Shown: piece after piece, positions 46,582 through 58,761 of the stretch | Numbering within the stretch: the first letter of the stretch is position 1 | Layout: each line of letters starts with the position of its first letter | DNA from: Bradysia coprophila | Taxonomy: Eukaryota > Arthropoda > Insecta > Diptera > Sciaridae | Length of the DNA: 64,000 nucleotides | Direction: 5' to 3' | NCBI RefSeq assembly: GCF_014529535.1 | Contig: NW_023503307.1 | Coordinates: forward strand, 985,739 to 1,049,738 | Translations under genes and position numbers: made by a program | The notes under the pieces: generated by a model | Told to the model about the DNA's origin: nothing | Database searches by the model: none | The model's input: the letters and a program-made list of their open reading frames with translations, nothing else

Positions 46582-48634
46582 ATACCAGGTATGGCCGATT
46601 CTTCAAAATCTGTCGATTTATCCAAGGCTACATATACAAAATGATATGAAAATGGGTGCGTTAATTTATAGTACATTACTGCTATAAGGTTGTATATAGC
46701 CTTATATCAGTGAGGTATTTTATCGCAGTTGGCAAACATCTCTTTTTCTAGTGATATAATTTTGCTTCCAAAACCTTTAGCCCTCTAGGGTATTTATTTT
46801 ACTTTTATGTACGTCGTGTATATAGCGCACATTACACACACTGTATGGCAGGGCCTATTTTTCAAAAATGCCATTTTTAAAATTTCTAAAATTTCTTAAA
46901 TTTCTAAAATATTTCTCAAATTTCTAAAATTTGAGAAATTTGAGAAATTCTGAATGTAAAACGTCAATTTCAATGATTTTTTATTGTCAAATTAGTTAAA
47001 TTTGCATACTTTATTACTTTGTCATCCTAAAATTCACTATTTTTTTGTAAACACTTATAAAAACGAGTCTTCAAACTTTTTTCGGAATTGACTTGAAAAA
47101 GAGGCTGTTCTTCATTATTGATTTTTAAATCTGGACCTCGGAATAGTGCGCAAGGTAAAAAAGTTGATTTTCAGACCCACATTTCCTTTTTCCTCATTTC
47201 CACCACTTGCCATTTTTAAGCACTCGTTAGGGACCATTCTAATAGTGCACACTCTATTAATAGTGCCCTTAACTAGTGCTTAAAAATTGAAAGTTTTGTG
47301 ATTACGGTCGATTTGTAAAAGATTTTTTATTTTCATTTTGTAAAATCGAACAAATTTGAATCGACCGATTTTCAGTTGAAACTTCACCGGAATAGTTTTG
47401 CGCAAGAGATGAGAACACCAATGTCTTAGCAACAAGATTTTATGTACTCCAGGATGAAAAAGTTCAGTAGGGTATCACTATTCTAGATAAAAATTACTTC
47501 CATTTGAAAATGTGGACTATTGGGTTCATTTTTTTCCTTTCCCTTTCCCTATGTGGAAATCAACTTTCGCATGGGGCAGGTAGTAAACCAGAATACATTG
47601 GAAGCTGCTACGTACTTCATTAACCCGGAAACTACTTTGTGATACTCGCAAACTCATTTGTGGCTTTTTGAGCAACTTGCGTCGGTAACTGTTTTTCGAC
47701 AAGTGCAAATGTATACATCGACTTCATCTCGGATATAAAGACTCTACATTTGTCAAAAAGACAGTTACAGGAACAAGTTGCTCAAAAACACACTTGAAAG
47801 TTTGCTTTATCACAAAATTGTTACCTCAGTATCCAGAGTAACCTATACTATGCAGATATTTGACAAAATTTTCTGTCGGAGAAATATTTGTACTCTACAG
47901 AACTCTGTATCATGCGGGCGATTAGATTTATACTTGAATTAATTTGATAGGTAAATTGCTTAAAAGTATGAATCACTTCTTAAAATGGAGCTTAACACCC
48001 AGACTTGTGGCATTTTTAACCGAACTTACATACAATATAATTTCGTAAGTGGATACTTCAAAAATTTAATTTCTCGAAATATTGTAAGGAATAAAACTGG
48101 AGATTCTAAAAATAATTCACATATCCGAATCTAACTGACGATGTTTATCCCAAATACAAAGCCATCACTTCTAACTATCCTATATCCTATTGACTCATAT
48201 AATTTGAACCACGCTAGTCAAAATAGCCATTCGGAAAGATGCACGTATGCTATTTTACTGACAAATGTCGTCAGGTAATGAATCATTTCCCAGTGGTGCA
48301 AGGGAGTAAAATACCTTTTTAAATTAAGTCATGTTGCATGTAAGCGTCCTGTAAGCACATTTTCACAATGAAGTAAAGTGTACTTTACCGCGTTCTGGCA
48401 TGTAAATATTTTTTAGAAAGTACCTTTGAAATTACGTAAATATTTTCTTTAACATGACGCGTATGAAATTTCCAAAATTTCTAAAAAATTTCTTAAATTT
48501 CTCAAATATTTCTCAAATTTCTAAAATATTTCTAAAATTTCTCAAATTCCTCAAACATTTTTGAAAAATAGGCACTGCTGTATGCGATAAAAATCGTCAT
48601 TTCTTCCGAGGTGACATAAGACCATCCCTGGGTA
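46582..48634 (+). mobile_element. Older MITE split by a hAT-like insertion
   Basis: The left end 'ataccaggtatggccgattc' and right end 'gaccatccctgggta' match the ends of the 147-bp element at 9996-10142 in reverse. Inner blocks shared with that copy are 'atgaaaatgggtgcgtta' on the left and 'cttccgaggtgacat' on the right. Without the insertion this copy would be about 316 bp, longer than the other, so one of them has an internal deletion. Confidence 0.65.
46849..48577. mobile_element. Non-autonomous hAT-like element, 1.7 kb
   Basis: The terminal inverted repeats are 'cagggcctatttttcaaaaa' (left) and, read inward from the right end, 'cagtgcctatttttcaaaaa'. The CAG start and 8-bp target duplication fit hAT elements: CTGTATGG (46841-46848) versus CTGTATGC (48578-48585). 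Both subterminal regions carry runs of 'aaatttctaaaat' type repeats. No transposase frame was found in the interior. Confidence 0.75.
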
Positions 48635-49630
48635 ACCAGCGTAACATTCTAAAATGTCTTGAAATAATGTTAAAACTAATGAAGTCTTTATATGAAGCGA
48701 AAGAAGTTTAGACACAACATTCACGACGATAATTCACTAAATATTTTCCATTATCAGCTTACTAAGAAAACGACAGAGAACTTAAAAAACTGATACAAGG
48801 AGGATATCGAACAGAAAAAACGAGATCAACACCTTGAGATATTTTTGACAGTGGGAAAGTTAAATTGGTAGACCCAGAAGGTTATGTAAATGCGCAGTTA
48901 AGAGCAGATCCCTAATTCCAGGTGAATTTAGTTTCGTTACGTTGCACACTTATTGAATTCTTGTGCGTTAAGTTGCAGCTTGTGGTGAGGTGAATTCGAT
49001 TTATTCGATTCCACAGGTTCCACAGATTCCATACAAACTTAGCAGGTACAACAACAAGAAAATATGATGATAGCAACGTTACAAAAAAAAATCACCTGAA
49101 AATCGAGACCCGAAAATGATCCGCTAAGGCTTTGCACTACCTTCAGTGTTTTTATACTTTTGGTATAGGGGGGATCAAGTTAACCGACCTTAAAATCCAT
49201 CCATACCCAGTCCTATTTGTAGCTTGCCAGGCTTGCCAAGACTAATTTAACTTCATCATTATTTTTTTTTGAATTTGATTCAAAAGTAGTCGCGCCGCTG
49301 TTTGAACGAAGTTTCGGGCTATGCCAACGCACTTCAAGCTGCTGCCAAATAAAGTACTATTTTGTTGAAAATTTGTTCAACATTTTTTACTGTGCCAAAA
49401 ATTGTTTGATACACTGTCCAGTTTCAGTACTCTATTTAAACTACCAGTCGCGCTGGAACTCGTAGACTATGGTAAACGTTTGTAGTGGCGCTAATGTTAG
49501 TCGGCACCCAGATTCGATTTGCAACAAAGGGTGCGAAGGGTACAAACTCAACATAGAAGGAGTAACCATAAATGCTTCGTGGAAAATATGTCGTCATTAA
49601 GAAGTACGTACAATAAGAATAGTACACAGA
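48635..49630. other. Intergenic with MITE fragment
   Basis: No gene recognised. About 49320-49450 shares 'caacgcacttcaagc' and 'tgatacactgtccagt' with the MITE region at 24247-24620. Confidence 0.4.
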
Positions 49631-49724
49631 TCGTGAAAAATGGATGAAAAATAGACCCATGCAAAACTTGACATAAAATGTATGAGTTATCTATCAAATA
49701 TTTTGCAAGTTCGGTGTAAACCTG

Positions 49725-49735
49725 ATGTTTACATT
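49725..49735. repeat. Target-site duplication, left copy (RT element 2)
   Basis: ATGTTTACATT, identical to 51395-51405. Together with the preceding TGTAAAC it forms a hairpin with a 5-base loop. Confidence 0.8.
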
Positions 49736-51394
49736 TATCGCAAATTGGAGCACAGCAAGGTGACCCACTAGGTCCATTAATTTTTTCATTAACGATTCAC
49801 AAATTGATTCAAAATTTAAAAAGCGAATTGAACGTGTGGTATCTAGACGACGGAACTGTTTGTGACGATCCGGATATAGTGTTGAACGATTTTAAAACGA
49901 TAATCAACGAATCTGAAAAGCTCGGTCTTCATATTAATCCATCCAAATGTGAATTGTTTTTCCTTTCAGAAAAAATCGACGAAGAAATTATTTCAAAATT
50001 TAATACCATCTGTCCAGAAATTTGCGTAACAACAAAGGAGGACCTGAATCTACTTGGCGCACCCCTTTTCGAAGAAGGCTTCATTAAGTTTTCTGAAAAA
50101 GTTTTGAGCAAGTTGAAGGTTATGTTCGAGCGTTTGAAACTTCTTAATTCTCATACGGCTTTATTTCTTTTAAAAAACTGTTTTGCCGTTCCGAAACTTA
50201 CATATTTGCTCAGAACGTCACCAGCATGGAAATTCGAAGATTTCATATCATCTTTCGATGACGAAATTAAGGACCTTCTGGAAACAATCCTAAATATTGA
50301 TATGAATGACCAACAATGGACTCAAGCCACATTGCCTATCAATTTTGGGGGCCTTGGTATAAGGAAACTACAAGACATTTCTTTGCCAGCTTTCCTTAGC
50401 TCTTCATTTGGAGTTAAAAGTCACGTCTCTCATATTCTCAATTTTCAAGATACGACTTTTATTGTTCATTTAGATGAAGCTTTGGAAAAATGGAAAAGTT
50501 TAAATGATCTTCAAGCACCTTCTATCAAGCATTTGCAAAAGAATTGGGACTTAATTAACGTTCAACGGATAATGAATGAGAACTTCAAGTTTACATTGAA
50601 AACGGACATAGCACGTTTCAAAGCTTTGCAATGTAAAGAATCAAATGCCTGGTTACATTCAATACCATCATCAAACATTGGAACAGTCATGGACAACAAT
50701 ACAATCCGAATTTGCATTGGCTTACGTTTAGGCTGCAATATTTGTTCAACACACACATGCATATGCGGTTCTCTGGTGTTGCCTAATGGTTTACATGGAT
50801 TGAGCTGCTCAAAATGTATTGCAAAATATGAACGGCATATCATAATGAATGATATCATCCACAGATCATTATCATCATTGCATATTCCCGCTAACTTAGA
50901 ACCAAGGGTTTGTCAAGAAATGACGGAAAAAGACCGGATGGTGTTACACTGACTCCATGGTTGAAAGGAAAACCACTCGTTTGGGATGCAACCTGTGTCG
51001 ATACTTTCGCAGACTCATATTTATCAAAAACATCTACAAAGGCTAGACAACTTGCAGATTATGCAGCGTCTCAGAAGCACAAACATTATTCAGAACTTTT
51101 GTCTTCTAACAATTATATTCTATTAGCCTTCGCTGTTGAAACTATGGGCCCGTGGAGTGAAGAAGCATTAAATTTCGTAGACAAAATCGGCCATAAACTA
51201 CAAGAGTTGACTGGAGACAAAAGATCAAAATTCTTTCTAATACAGAGAATGTCAATGGAAATACAAAGACACAACGCCGCTTGTATTATGGGCACAATTT
51301 CCCCGAATAAACCATTGGAAGAAGTTTTCTATTTATAAATATGTTAAACTTGTAATATAAAATAAAAAATAAAAAAATTATTAAATTTTCAAAA
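49736..51394 (+). pseudogene. RLE-type reverse-transcriptase element, copy 2 (5'-truncated, frameshifted)
   Basis: The same family as the element at 37627. It starts inside RT motif B (GAQQGDPLGPLIFSLTI) and has motif C VWYLDDGTV. The thumb-like region aligns along its length with copy 1, for example LPAFLSS and SNIGTVMDNNTIRI. The zinc knuckle is present as HTCICG and HGLSC. A frameshift at about 50908-50912 separates this from the endonuclease region RNDGKRPDGVTLTPW and VWDATCVDT, where PD is intact. The frame ends at 51336-51338 (EEVFYL), followed by an AT-rich tail of 56 bases. Motif A and everything upstream are missing, so it cannot be active. Confidence 0.85.
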
Positions 51395-51405
51395 ATGTTT
51401 ACATT
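51395..51405. repeat. Target-site duplication, right copy (RT element 2)
   Basis: ATGTTTACATT, identical to 49725-49735. It sets the 3' junction of the insertion. Confidence 0.8.
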
Positions 51406-51586
51406 GTGCTTGCAAAATATTTGACATTCGGCTCATACATTTTGTGTCATATTTTGCAAGCATTTTGCAGCGCGGTCGATTTTGCATACATTTTTCACGA
51501 ATTAGTGAATGCAAAAACGGGTGTAATGGTAGAGTGCTCATTTATAAAGCAGTGCCATTCTAGATCATGAAAATCGTCAATATATT

Positions 51587-51802
51587 TCAAGACATCGACC
51601 CCATACCATAATCATCTCTCGAGTGTAAACTGATTTTTCTGTCGATAACAGGATGAAGAGCCGCAAGAAGATCGCACGAACAAAAATCGCCTGGGACATA
51701 TAAATCATATCGCTTTTTTTGAATGCGACTGACAACATCGACAACATCGAGTAAAAACGTCGCCCGGCTTTCGCTTATGCTATGTACTTCGTATATTTTC
51801 AT
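51587..51802 (-). CDS. Small hypothetical ORF
   Basis: 71 codons on the minus strand with mixed composition (MKIYEVHSISESRATFLLDV, then PGDFCSCDLLAALHP). The G+C content is higher than the flanks. No family was recognised and no flanking exons were found. It may be a chance frame or a single-exon remnant. Confidence 0.22.
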   Translation of the reverse strand: MKIYEVHSISESRATFLLDVVDVVSRIQKKRYDLYVPGDFCSCDLLAALHPVIDRKISLHSRDDYGMGSMS

Positions 51803-54800
51803 ACATTTTCAAGTGAATAACATTGATGTACACGTGGGTAAAAATTCTTTTAACCGAATAAACGTGAATAATTGTGAAAAAAATTGGTAATTAATTGAAA
51901 TTGAAATTTGTGAACTGCAACAATTCGGATTATATTCAATTTGTATCATGTAAGTGTTGAATTTAATCAAAAAATTTCGGGTCTAACCAAAAAAAAATTT
52001 TTGTCTGGCATCCATGTTCTGTTCAATAAGTAAGATTGTACCAATTTTATGAATATCGTATTTTGGTAATTACAATCAGTCAAATTAAAACGGATTTTTT
52101 TAAGAATTGTTTTGGCGTTTGTCTTATTCAATCGAGATTAATTTCTACAATCTCAGACGTTCAATCGCTTTTCCAAAGTGAAACGCATATTTTGCTATTG
52201 GCATTTTTTTCCCTTCTTGTCAATTCAATGTTCAAATTCCACGACACTAAATTCAGAAAAATTTGATGATTTGTCGTAAAAGATGCTAAAAGCGTGAAAT
52301 GTGAATCTTTGTCCAGTCCATTCAGTAATCAAATTCGGTAAAAAATCTATCCAAAATCTCTTGCAACTAATTTTCTCAGGCAAATAGTATGAATGATAAA
52401 AACCCAAGCAGTAAGTAAAGTCTATACGCATATTGGTAGCTGGTGGTTGTAGTGTTGTGTTAGGTCCAGACTGCGAAGGTTATAATTCAAAAATTTATGT
52501 AATATCAGTCATGCTTTCATTCATGGCCAGAATTTAATGAACAAACAACCAATTCGTATCACCAAGCTAATAAGGTCTTCAAGCAAAGTTCACTTTTTCA
52601 TTGAACGCATAATCGGATATTTAAGCCAATTTAGTCGTCTTTTTGAACGAAAAATTTGTTATTTCACACCCAAATGTTAGAAGTTTGTAAACACGTAAAA
52701 TGTCTGAAATTATTATGGTTAGGTTGTGCGTTCAGTACATGTTTAGACGGGAACGCATGTGTAGACATTAAATACTAGTCATTCGTAAAGTAAATTCCAA
52801 ATATTTGATAAATACAAACGGTGTATGTTTTGATTGAATGACTCAATCGAACACACAATCAATCCGACGTTTTGGTATTACACCACGTTACAAAATCATT
52901 TGCGGTCGTTGTAATGGCCAGCGTACATAGAGTTTTGTTTTGATTATAATTCATTCATTCATTCATTCATTATGTAAAAAAGGAATGTGCTGCGGTAGTA
53001 GGGAAAAGAATTTGCTTACTATCCATTTCTGAATTATAGCGTTGCTTGGTGGGACATTTGTTAAACAAATTGTTGTTGTTTTAAGCGTAGAACTTATTTA
53101 GTTTTCATTTAAACGTAAACAGTTTGTAGTCCATAAAAATTACCTGAAACGTCAGCGTATACCATTGCCAATTGAGATATTTTTAAAAGAAAAATTAGAT
53201 TTTTTGTTATCGGTACCTAACTTAAAATGCGACCGGCTCCTTCAACCATTGTGAAGGCGTCATATTCTTGCTGTGAATTCACACAGATATTTACCTGAAC
53301 AAATGGCACGATAATTTTACACGTTTTACTGAAATTTCGTTTACCTACTCAAAATTGGGAATCATAAAATTTTGCCGTGGTGTTGTTGACGTTCGTTGAT
53401 TTTACTTTTTGTGTGTGTAAGAATTATGGACTTTTGTGCGGAGGAACGAACAGTCGATGTTTGAACAAAATGATTTTGTTTTCATTCGATTCGCCCTTTT
53501 CTATTTCTATATACCCTACCCCTCTAATACCATATGCTTCCGTACACTTTTAATACACACACGCACAACCACAATTTGCTTAAAAAATCATTTCTCATCA
53601 AAAATACAATATTTAGGGTTTTCTTGTACCAAAATTTCGCCTTGATCGAAAAACAAGTTTTTTCATATTAAACGGGTCGCGGAAATAAAAAAAAACTCCA
53701 GTGACATTGTTTTACAATGTGTTAGAGATCTAGTATAGTAAGTTCGTGCGTCTCATAGATATTATTTTATACTGTCGTTATGGTTGGCACATTCCTCCAT
53801 GATGATTAAAAAAACTAAGATTGATTAACGTTCATTTGCATTTATTATTTGTTAATTGGCTTGACTGGTGTCTCGTTAATTACTTTTAATCGCTTCCACT
53901 GCAATTTATCGAATGTCTTCTGTGCCGTTTAAGTGGCTTCAGTTTATACAACTTACAGGTGGTGATTTCCCTCAAAGTAACATTCAATTCAATTCAGTCC
54001 ATCAGTCTAATTTCGATATTCGTGGAACAATATATTCTCAATTCGCGTAGACAACTTTTTGAGTTATCGTTGGAAAAAACGTAGATATGTTGTTTATAGG
54101 TCACCACGCGAACTATTGTTGTTGTTACGCTTTCTGATAAGTTTTATCAAATAAACTTAAGGTTTACGTGTATTATAAAGTTAGTCGGATAAAGGGGGGA
54201 ACCAAGTGGCTAATGCTAGCAACAATATTATATTAAAAAAGTGAGCTAAGCCATCAATCCTTCAAAAATTCTTTTATTAAAATGAACACGCCACCTACTC
54301 TTATCTCATAACTAGCAAGAGAAATCGAAAAAGAAACGGGTGCTCGTCCGTTCAACTGGTCAATTACCAGGAATATTATCACGACTCTGAATCAGATTTT
54401 TGCAAAACATTTAATCTCTGGATTCCATTGATTGTTGTTATTGCATTGATTCATTGAATTTAAACAGCAAAAATTCCCAAACTTCGAACCATAACGTTGT
54501 ATCATACACCACAATCAGACTAAATAAAAGCGAACAGTAAACACGTCTCAGGCGACTGGATTAAAGCAATCTTCAATGGGACATGGATTGTAATTTATTA
54601 CAAATTCAGTGATACAACTTTGTTGGCCTGACCATCTGTGTACACAGAATTAGCGTATTTGGAACAAAAAACAGAAACCAATTACGACTTGAGCAAATGC
54701 GATCGAATTTTGAAAATAATAATTTTCCATTTCATTAAATATTTTACATTGTAAATTGTTTTCAAAAACATTGTGAAATTATTAATGTGATAACCTTTTG

Positions 54801-57800
54801 AACGTGTTGAACACCGAACCTTCATTAGTTCAGTCGATATAAAAAAAATTGAAAATATCCGGACAGTTTCAATCGGTTACCAGTAAGGTTTCCATCCTGT
54901 TTTTTATTTCCTCGAGATTTTAAGAGAATTAGGAAAATCTTTTGTGCCCTCTTGACAACATAGGGAACGATTAAGCGTTCTGTGATGTGGTACTGAAACA
55001 AGTACAACAATAAACAACGAAAATGTCTCAAGTAATTGGGTAACGAAAAATAGCTCGCTTCGCTCGTTTCGGTTTTCTCACATCTAGTTCGCAAAACAAC
55101 CCCACACAATCACCACAAATTAACACAATTTTAGTCAAAAGACTGATTATTTTCACGCATAATCACATCTTAAGCCACTAACTAACACATACTACAATAC
55201 CAATAACATCCGTGCGTAAATATAAGATTTACGCACGAACCTGAATTGTGTAAATTTACTCCATTTAAATACTGAAACAGGTTACCAATTATGAATATTT
55301 ATCACTTGGTAGCATACAACGTTTTTCTAAAAAAAAGCCAACGAAACCATTTTTCAATCCTTCGAGACTTGAATCCTTAAACTTAACCTTTAGGAACATC
55401 AAACGTATCATTTCCCTTTTACTAGATCTATTGATAGTTCTGTTTAAAGTGTCGTCAGGAGTGTTTGCTACAAATCCTTCACACTTCCCTTAGTTTACAT
55501 AATATGGAAGTACCATCCATAGCCGATGCTTCCTTTCGTCGTCATTGCCGATAATAGTTGAATTAGGGTGATTATTAACGCAATGCACCCATAACGTTAT
55601 CTCTTAATATTTGTACGTTTTTCTGTTGGAAAATATGTTAGGATTTGTATGAACATTACAAACTAAATCAAAGGTCACGAAATATCAATCTTTAAAAAAA
55701 ATTTGAAATATTAGAAAAGAAGGGGGCTTCCTGTGCGACGCCAATTCTTTTGTTTACAAAATCTCTTATCACTTACATTGCGTCATGTACTGATGTGACA
55801 TGTCCAGTATATATAATGTAAATCGATTATAAATAATCGGAATGTCTGCAAAAATTAATTGTTGTTTGTATTAGATTCGCTGAATTAATTTAAAGCAAAA
55901 AAAAATTCTTCATGACTGGAAATGGGTTACGGATTTTCGTGGAAATGGTGATCCTGCTAATGATAAAATTAGATTCAAAAAATCGAAAAGCGAAAATCGT
56001 TAAAGCTCTCTATGCGGATGTTACAGTTTTTTTGTAAGAATTTTGTTGAAGTGAAAGTATTGGCATCATTATTCGAGTCAGTTTGTTAAAGTGCTTCGAA
56101 TGAAATGCGATACTTCGCTGAAAATATTTGTTTTACTGTAATGTGCTTAAAGGTGTAATAACTGGTGCTTTCCTCAGAGATCTACAGATAATCATGATGA
56201 CTGTGCAACATTAAAAACAAATCATGTTTACAATGTACACACACACACACACGCAACAATTCATTTATTTTCGTTAATTTGATTTTGAATCATTTCAGAA
56301 ATTGGTATTTTACGGCAATCGCAAATTCTACAATTTGCTTGCTTTTCTCTAATTTGGGTCTTTGATTTATTTTTTCTTCGGAACCTGTTGCAATAAGTGC
56401 TTCTATTATCCGGTGATTAGCATTCGATTTGCCGGCATTTTCGAACGATTGTTTATGTATTATAATTATCAAGATATTTCTGTCGTCTCGTTTCTTGTCG
56501 TTGTATGTTTCTTGTTTATGATTTTTAGAATCACAAAATTTTATTTATTTATTTATTTTCAATCAATGAGGAAGCCATACGTAACGACCCCATAATGTCG
56601 GTCAACAAACTGCTACATTGTCCGGAAATTAGCGTTCGATTTAATACCGTCATTATTGAATGGTTGTTTTGCGTATAATCAACGTGTGTGCTATTGTTGT
56701 CGTTTCGTTTTATGTTGTTTTATTTGTTTCGTTGATGAATTTAGGGATGCAATTTAGATCAATGAAGAAGCTTTAAGATTTAGTAACAAAACGGTTAGTA
56801 GTTTACAGATAATGGTCGTGTACCATTGTGCCCTGATGTTTTTTTATTAGATATTTGATTTCAAAAGTCCCTCCCAGCCTTCATTTTCGGTTGACTTTCA
56901 GCATTCTAAGAAAAGTTAATCGTTTCGCAATAAGATAGCAGAAAATCACCTTTGTTGTTTTTGCCTAATACAACAGGAATAATTCTACTTCCTACATTGG
57001 TTCGAAGCCTGTTTTTTCGATTCGGTTTATATAGTTTACTCTACAGTTTCAAAACATTTGTACAAATATAGGTCAACTATGTAGACAGACGCAGACATTT
57101 CGAGTTTTATATTTTTATTTTTAAATAAATTGATTGATGTAATTGTAACAACCGACCGACCAGACCGCGGAGCATGTGAAATATAATTTTGCTTTACTCT
57201 TGCATTGACTCTGAAATAATTTTTTTTTTGCAAATTTGTCCATGTTATACATGTTTTGTCCGCTACACATATAGTAAGTTAGGTCATTGATTTCTAAGAA
57301 CATAAATCATTTGAAATTTCGTTTGTGAAGCTACAGAGAAAAAAAACGTGTCGTCGATATTTGCCAAAAATCACAGTGGACAGAATACCGTTCATTCATT
57401 GTACAGCGGAAAAAAACACTCTTTCCGTAACCATTTTCTTTTAACACACAGCGCCATAAACAAGTCAACATTAAATTACGTTTTATCTTTCAATTCTTTC
57501 TTTTTTTGCATCGACAAAAAAAACTCTCTTAGAAATCCAAATTTAAATTTTCTGTGCTAGTTTTCCTTTTCTTTATTTTTTTTTTTGTATTCCGCTTAGA
57601 AAGAGGAGAGTATTTTTAGATGGAAAACGATAACATCTTGATATTAGTCATGTATTAAATACACATTCGTATAAATGTCTACATAGAGGCAGGTTCAAAG
57701 AGCATTAGGAGAAGAGGTGGGAAGAAGAAAAAGTCGTAACGTTTCCGTGTTGAAATTTTTCTGTGCAGCATGATTCGTGTAAAATTTTTGTTTATATTTT

Positions 57801-58430
57801 CATTTTATAAAAAAAAAAATTGCACAAAATCAGAAACTCAACAACGATATATGGAAACACGTTTCAGAAATCTATCTCCATTCCGGGTGCTGGCTTGCCT
57901 GGTTTATCCGAATAAGACAATTTGAAGATGGAAGGCATTTCAGAGATCTATTTTCATCTGTCTACATTGTGGGCGCAATTCGGTACGTCGGAAATTTGTG
58001 TACAAAAATTGAGAATGTAAATATTTCGTGAATGATTGTGCGACGATTCGTTCTAACGCACATTTATTCAACTGCTTTTTTTCGTGTTTGTAAGTCAATT
58101 CACAATGCTGAAGTTAAGGTTTTTTTTTATAGACAAAAATGGAATCGTAACGATTAGGTCCCACAGTACATACATACACACACAATACATCTTTCTCGTC
58201 ATCCCAGTTCATCAAACTAATTTTTTGTCAGCACTCAATAAAAACGATAAATTTCTAACGCACGTAAAAAGTTGTGAACATAGGTTGACGCACCTGTTCT
58301 AATAACTATACTTTGCCTTACGTTTCTTATTCATGATCATCGCCAAGTTACTTCAATTGAACTTTTCTACTTGACGAGCGAAGCAGACGCTACATTGATT
58401 AGTTGGAAATCCCACCTGTTAAAATCGTAT
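51803..58430. other. Long intergenic stretch, no gene seen
   Basis: 6.6 kb of AT-rich sequence. Simple repeats: (ATTC)n at about 52950-52971, (AC)n at about 56236-56253, and homopolymer runs. Apparent frames such as 54825-55109 (minus) lack any recognisable domain or splice support. It could hold upstream regulatory DNA or a non-coding first exon of AKAP1. Confidence 0.4.
55211..55237. repeat. Short perfect stem-loop
   Basis: 'cgtgcgtaaa' and 'tttacgcacg' flank a 7-base loop. It is isolated in non-coding DNA and its role is unknown. Confidence 0.4.
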
Positions 58431-58637
58431 ACAGTCGGCGACCTTGAAATAATTTCGTTTCAGCTGTTTTTCAGCTGATCCACTCACACAAACAAATATG
58501 GTGTTATGTCTCTAAAGGGGGAAGGGGGTAGCATTACTACGCAAATAAGCAAGCATCAGCACATTTGTTTGCATGAGCGGATCAGCCGAAAAACACTTGA
58601 TACAAAATGCATCGCTTATGTGAAAGTCACCGACTGT
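58431..58637. mobile_element. MITE, TIR family ACAGTCGGYGAC
   Basis: The left end 'acagtcggcgaccttgaaa' and right end 'gaaagtcaccgactgt' are inverted repeats. The match continues inward through 'cagctgatccactca' on the left and its complement 'tgagcggatcagccg' on the right. The element is about 207 bp and non-coding. A related arm is at 33655, and similar 'cagctgatccacac' cores are at 62880 and 63190. Confidence 0.65.
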
Positions 58638-58741
58638 TGTAAAATAAATTACGCGAAAATCTTTACTTTCTTATTTATCGTACCTTGTAAAACCTGAGAC
58701 TTACACAAATTAACAACATTTTTGAATTTCAATTTTTTCAG

Positions 58742-58761
58742 AATTAACAATCTGGCTGAAA
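58742..58761 (+). promoter_or_regulatory. AKAP1 5' UTR after a leader intron
   Basis: A polypyrimidine tract and acceptor ('ttcaattttttcag' ending at 58741) lie 20 bases before the AKAP1 start codon. This implies a non-coding first exon upstream whose position was not found. Confidence 0.5.

Larger units (their letters stand above)
49631..51502. repeat. Palindromic MITE carrying RT element copy 2 at its centre
   Basis: The left arm (49631-49720) runs from 'tcgtgaaaaatggatg' through 'aaaatgtatgag' to 'aaatattttgcaag'. The right arm (51406 to about 51502) is its reverse complement with moderate mismatches and a small insertion. The empty element would be about 200 bp with its centre at 'tgtaaacctgatgtttaca'. 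Confidence 0.75.

Noticed and set aside
52951-52971. (ATTC)n run as a possible CRISPR-like or functional array
   Set aside because: It is an ordinary short microsatellite without spacers.
54825-55109. 94-codon minus-strand frame
   Set aside because: It includes the 'ctcgcttcgctcg' motif and has no recognisable domain or splice support.
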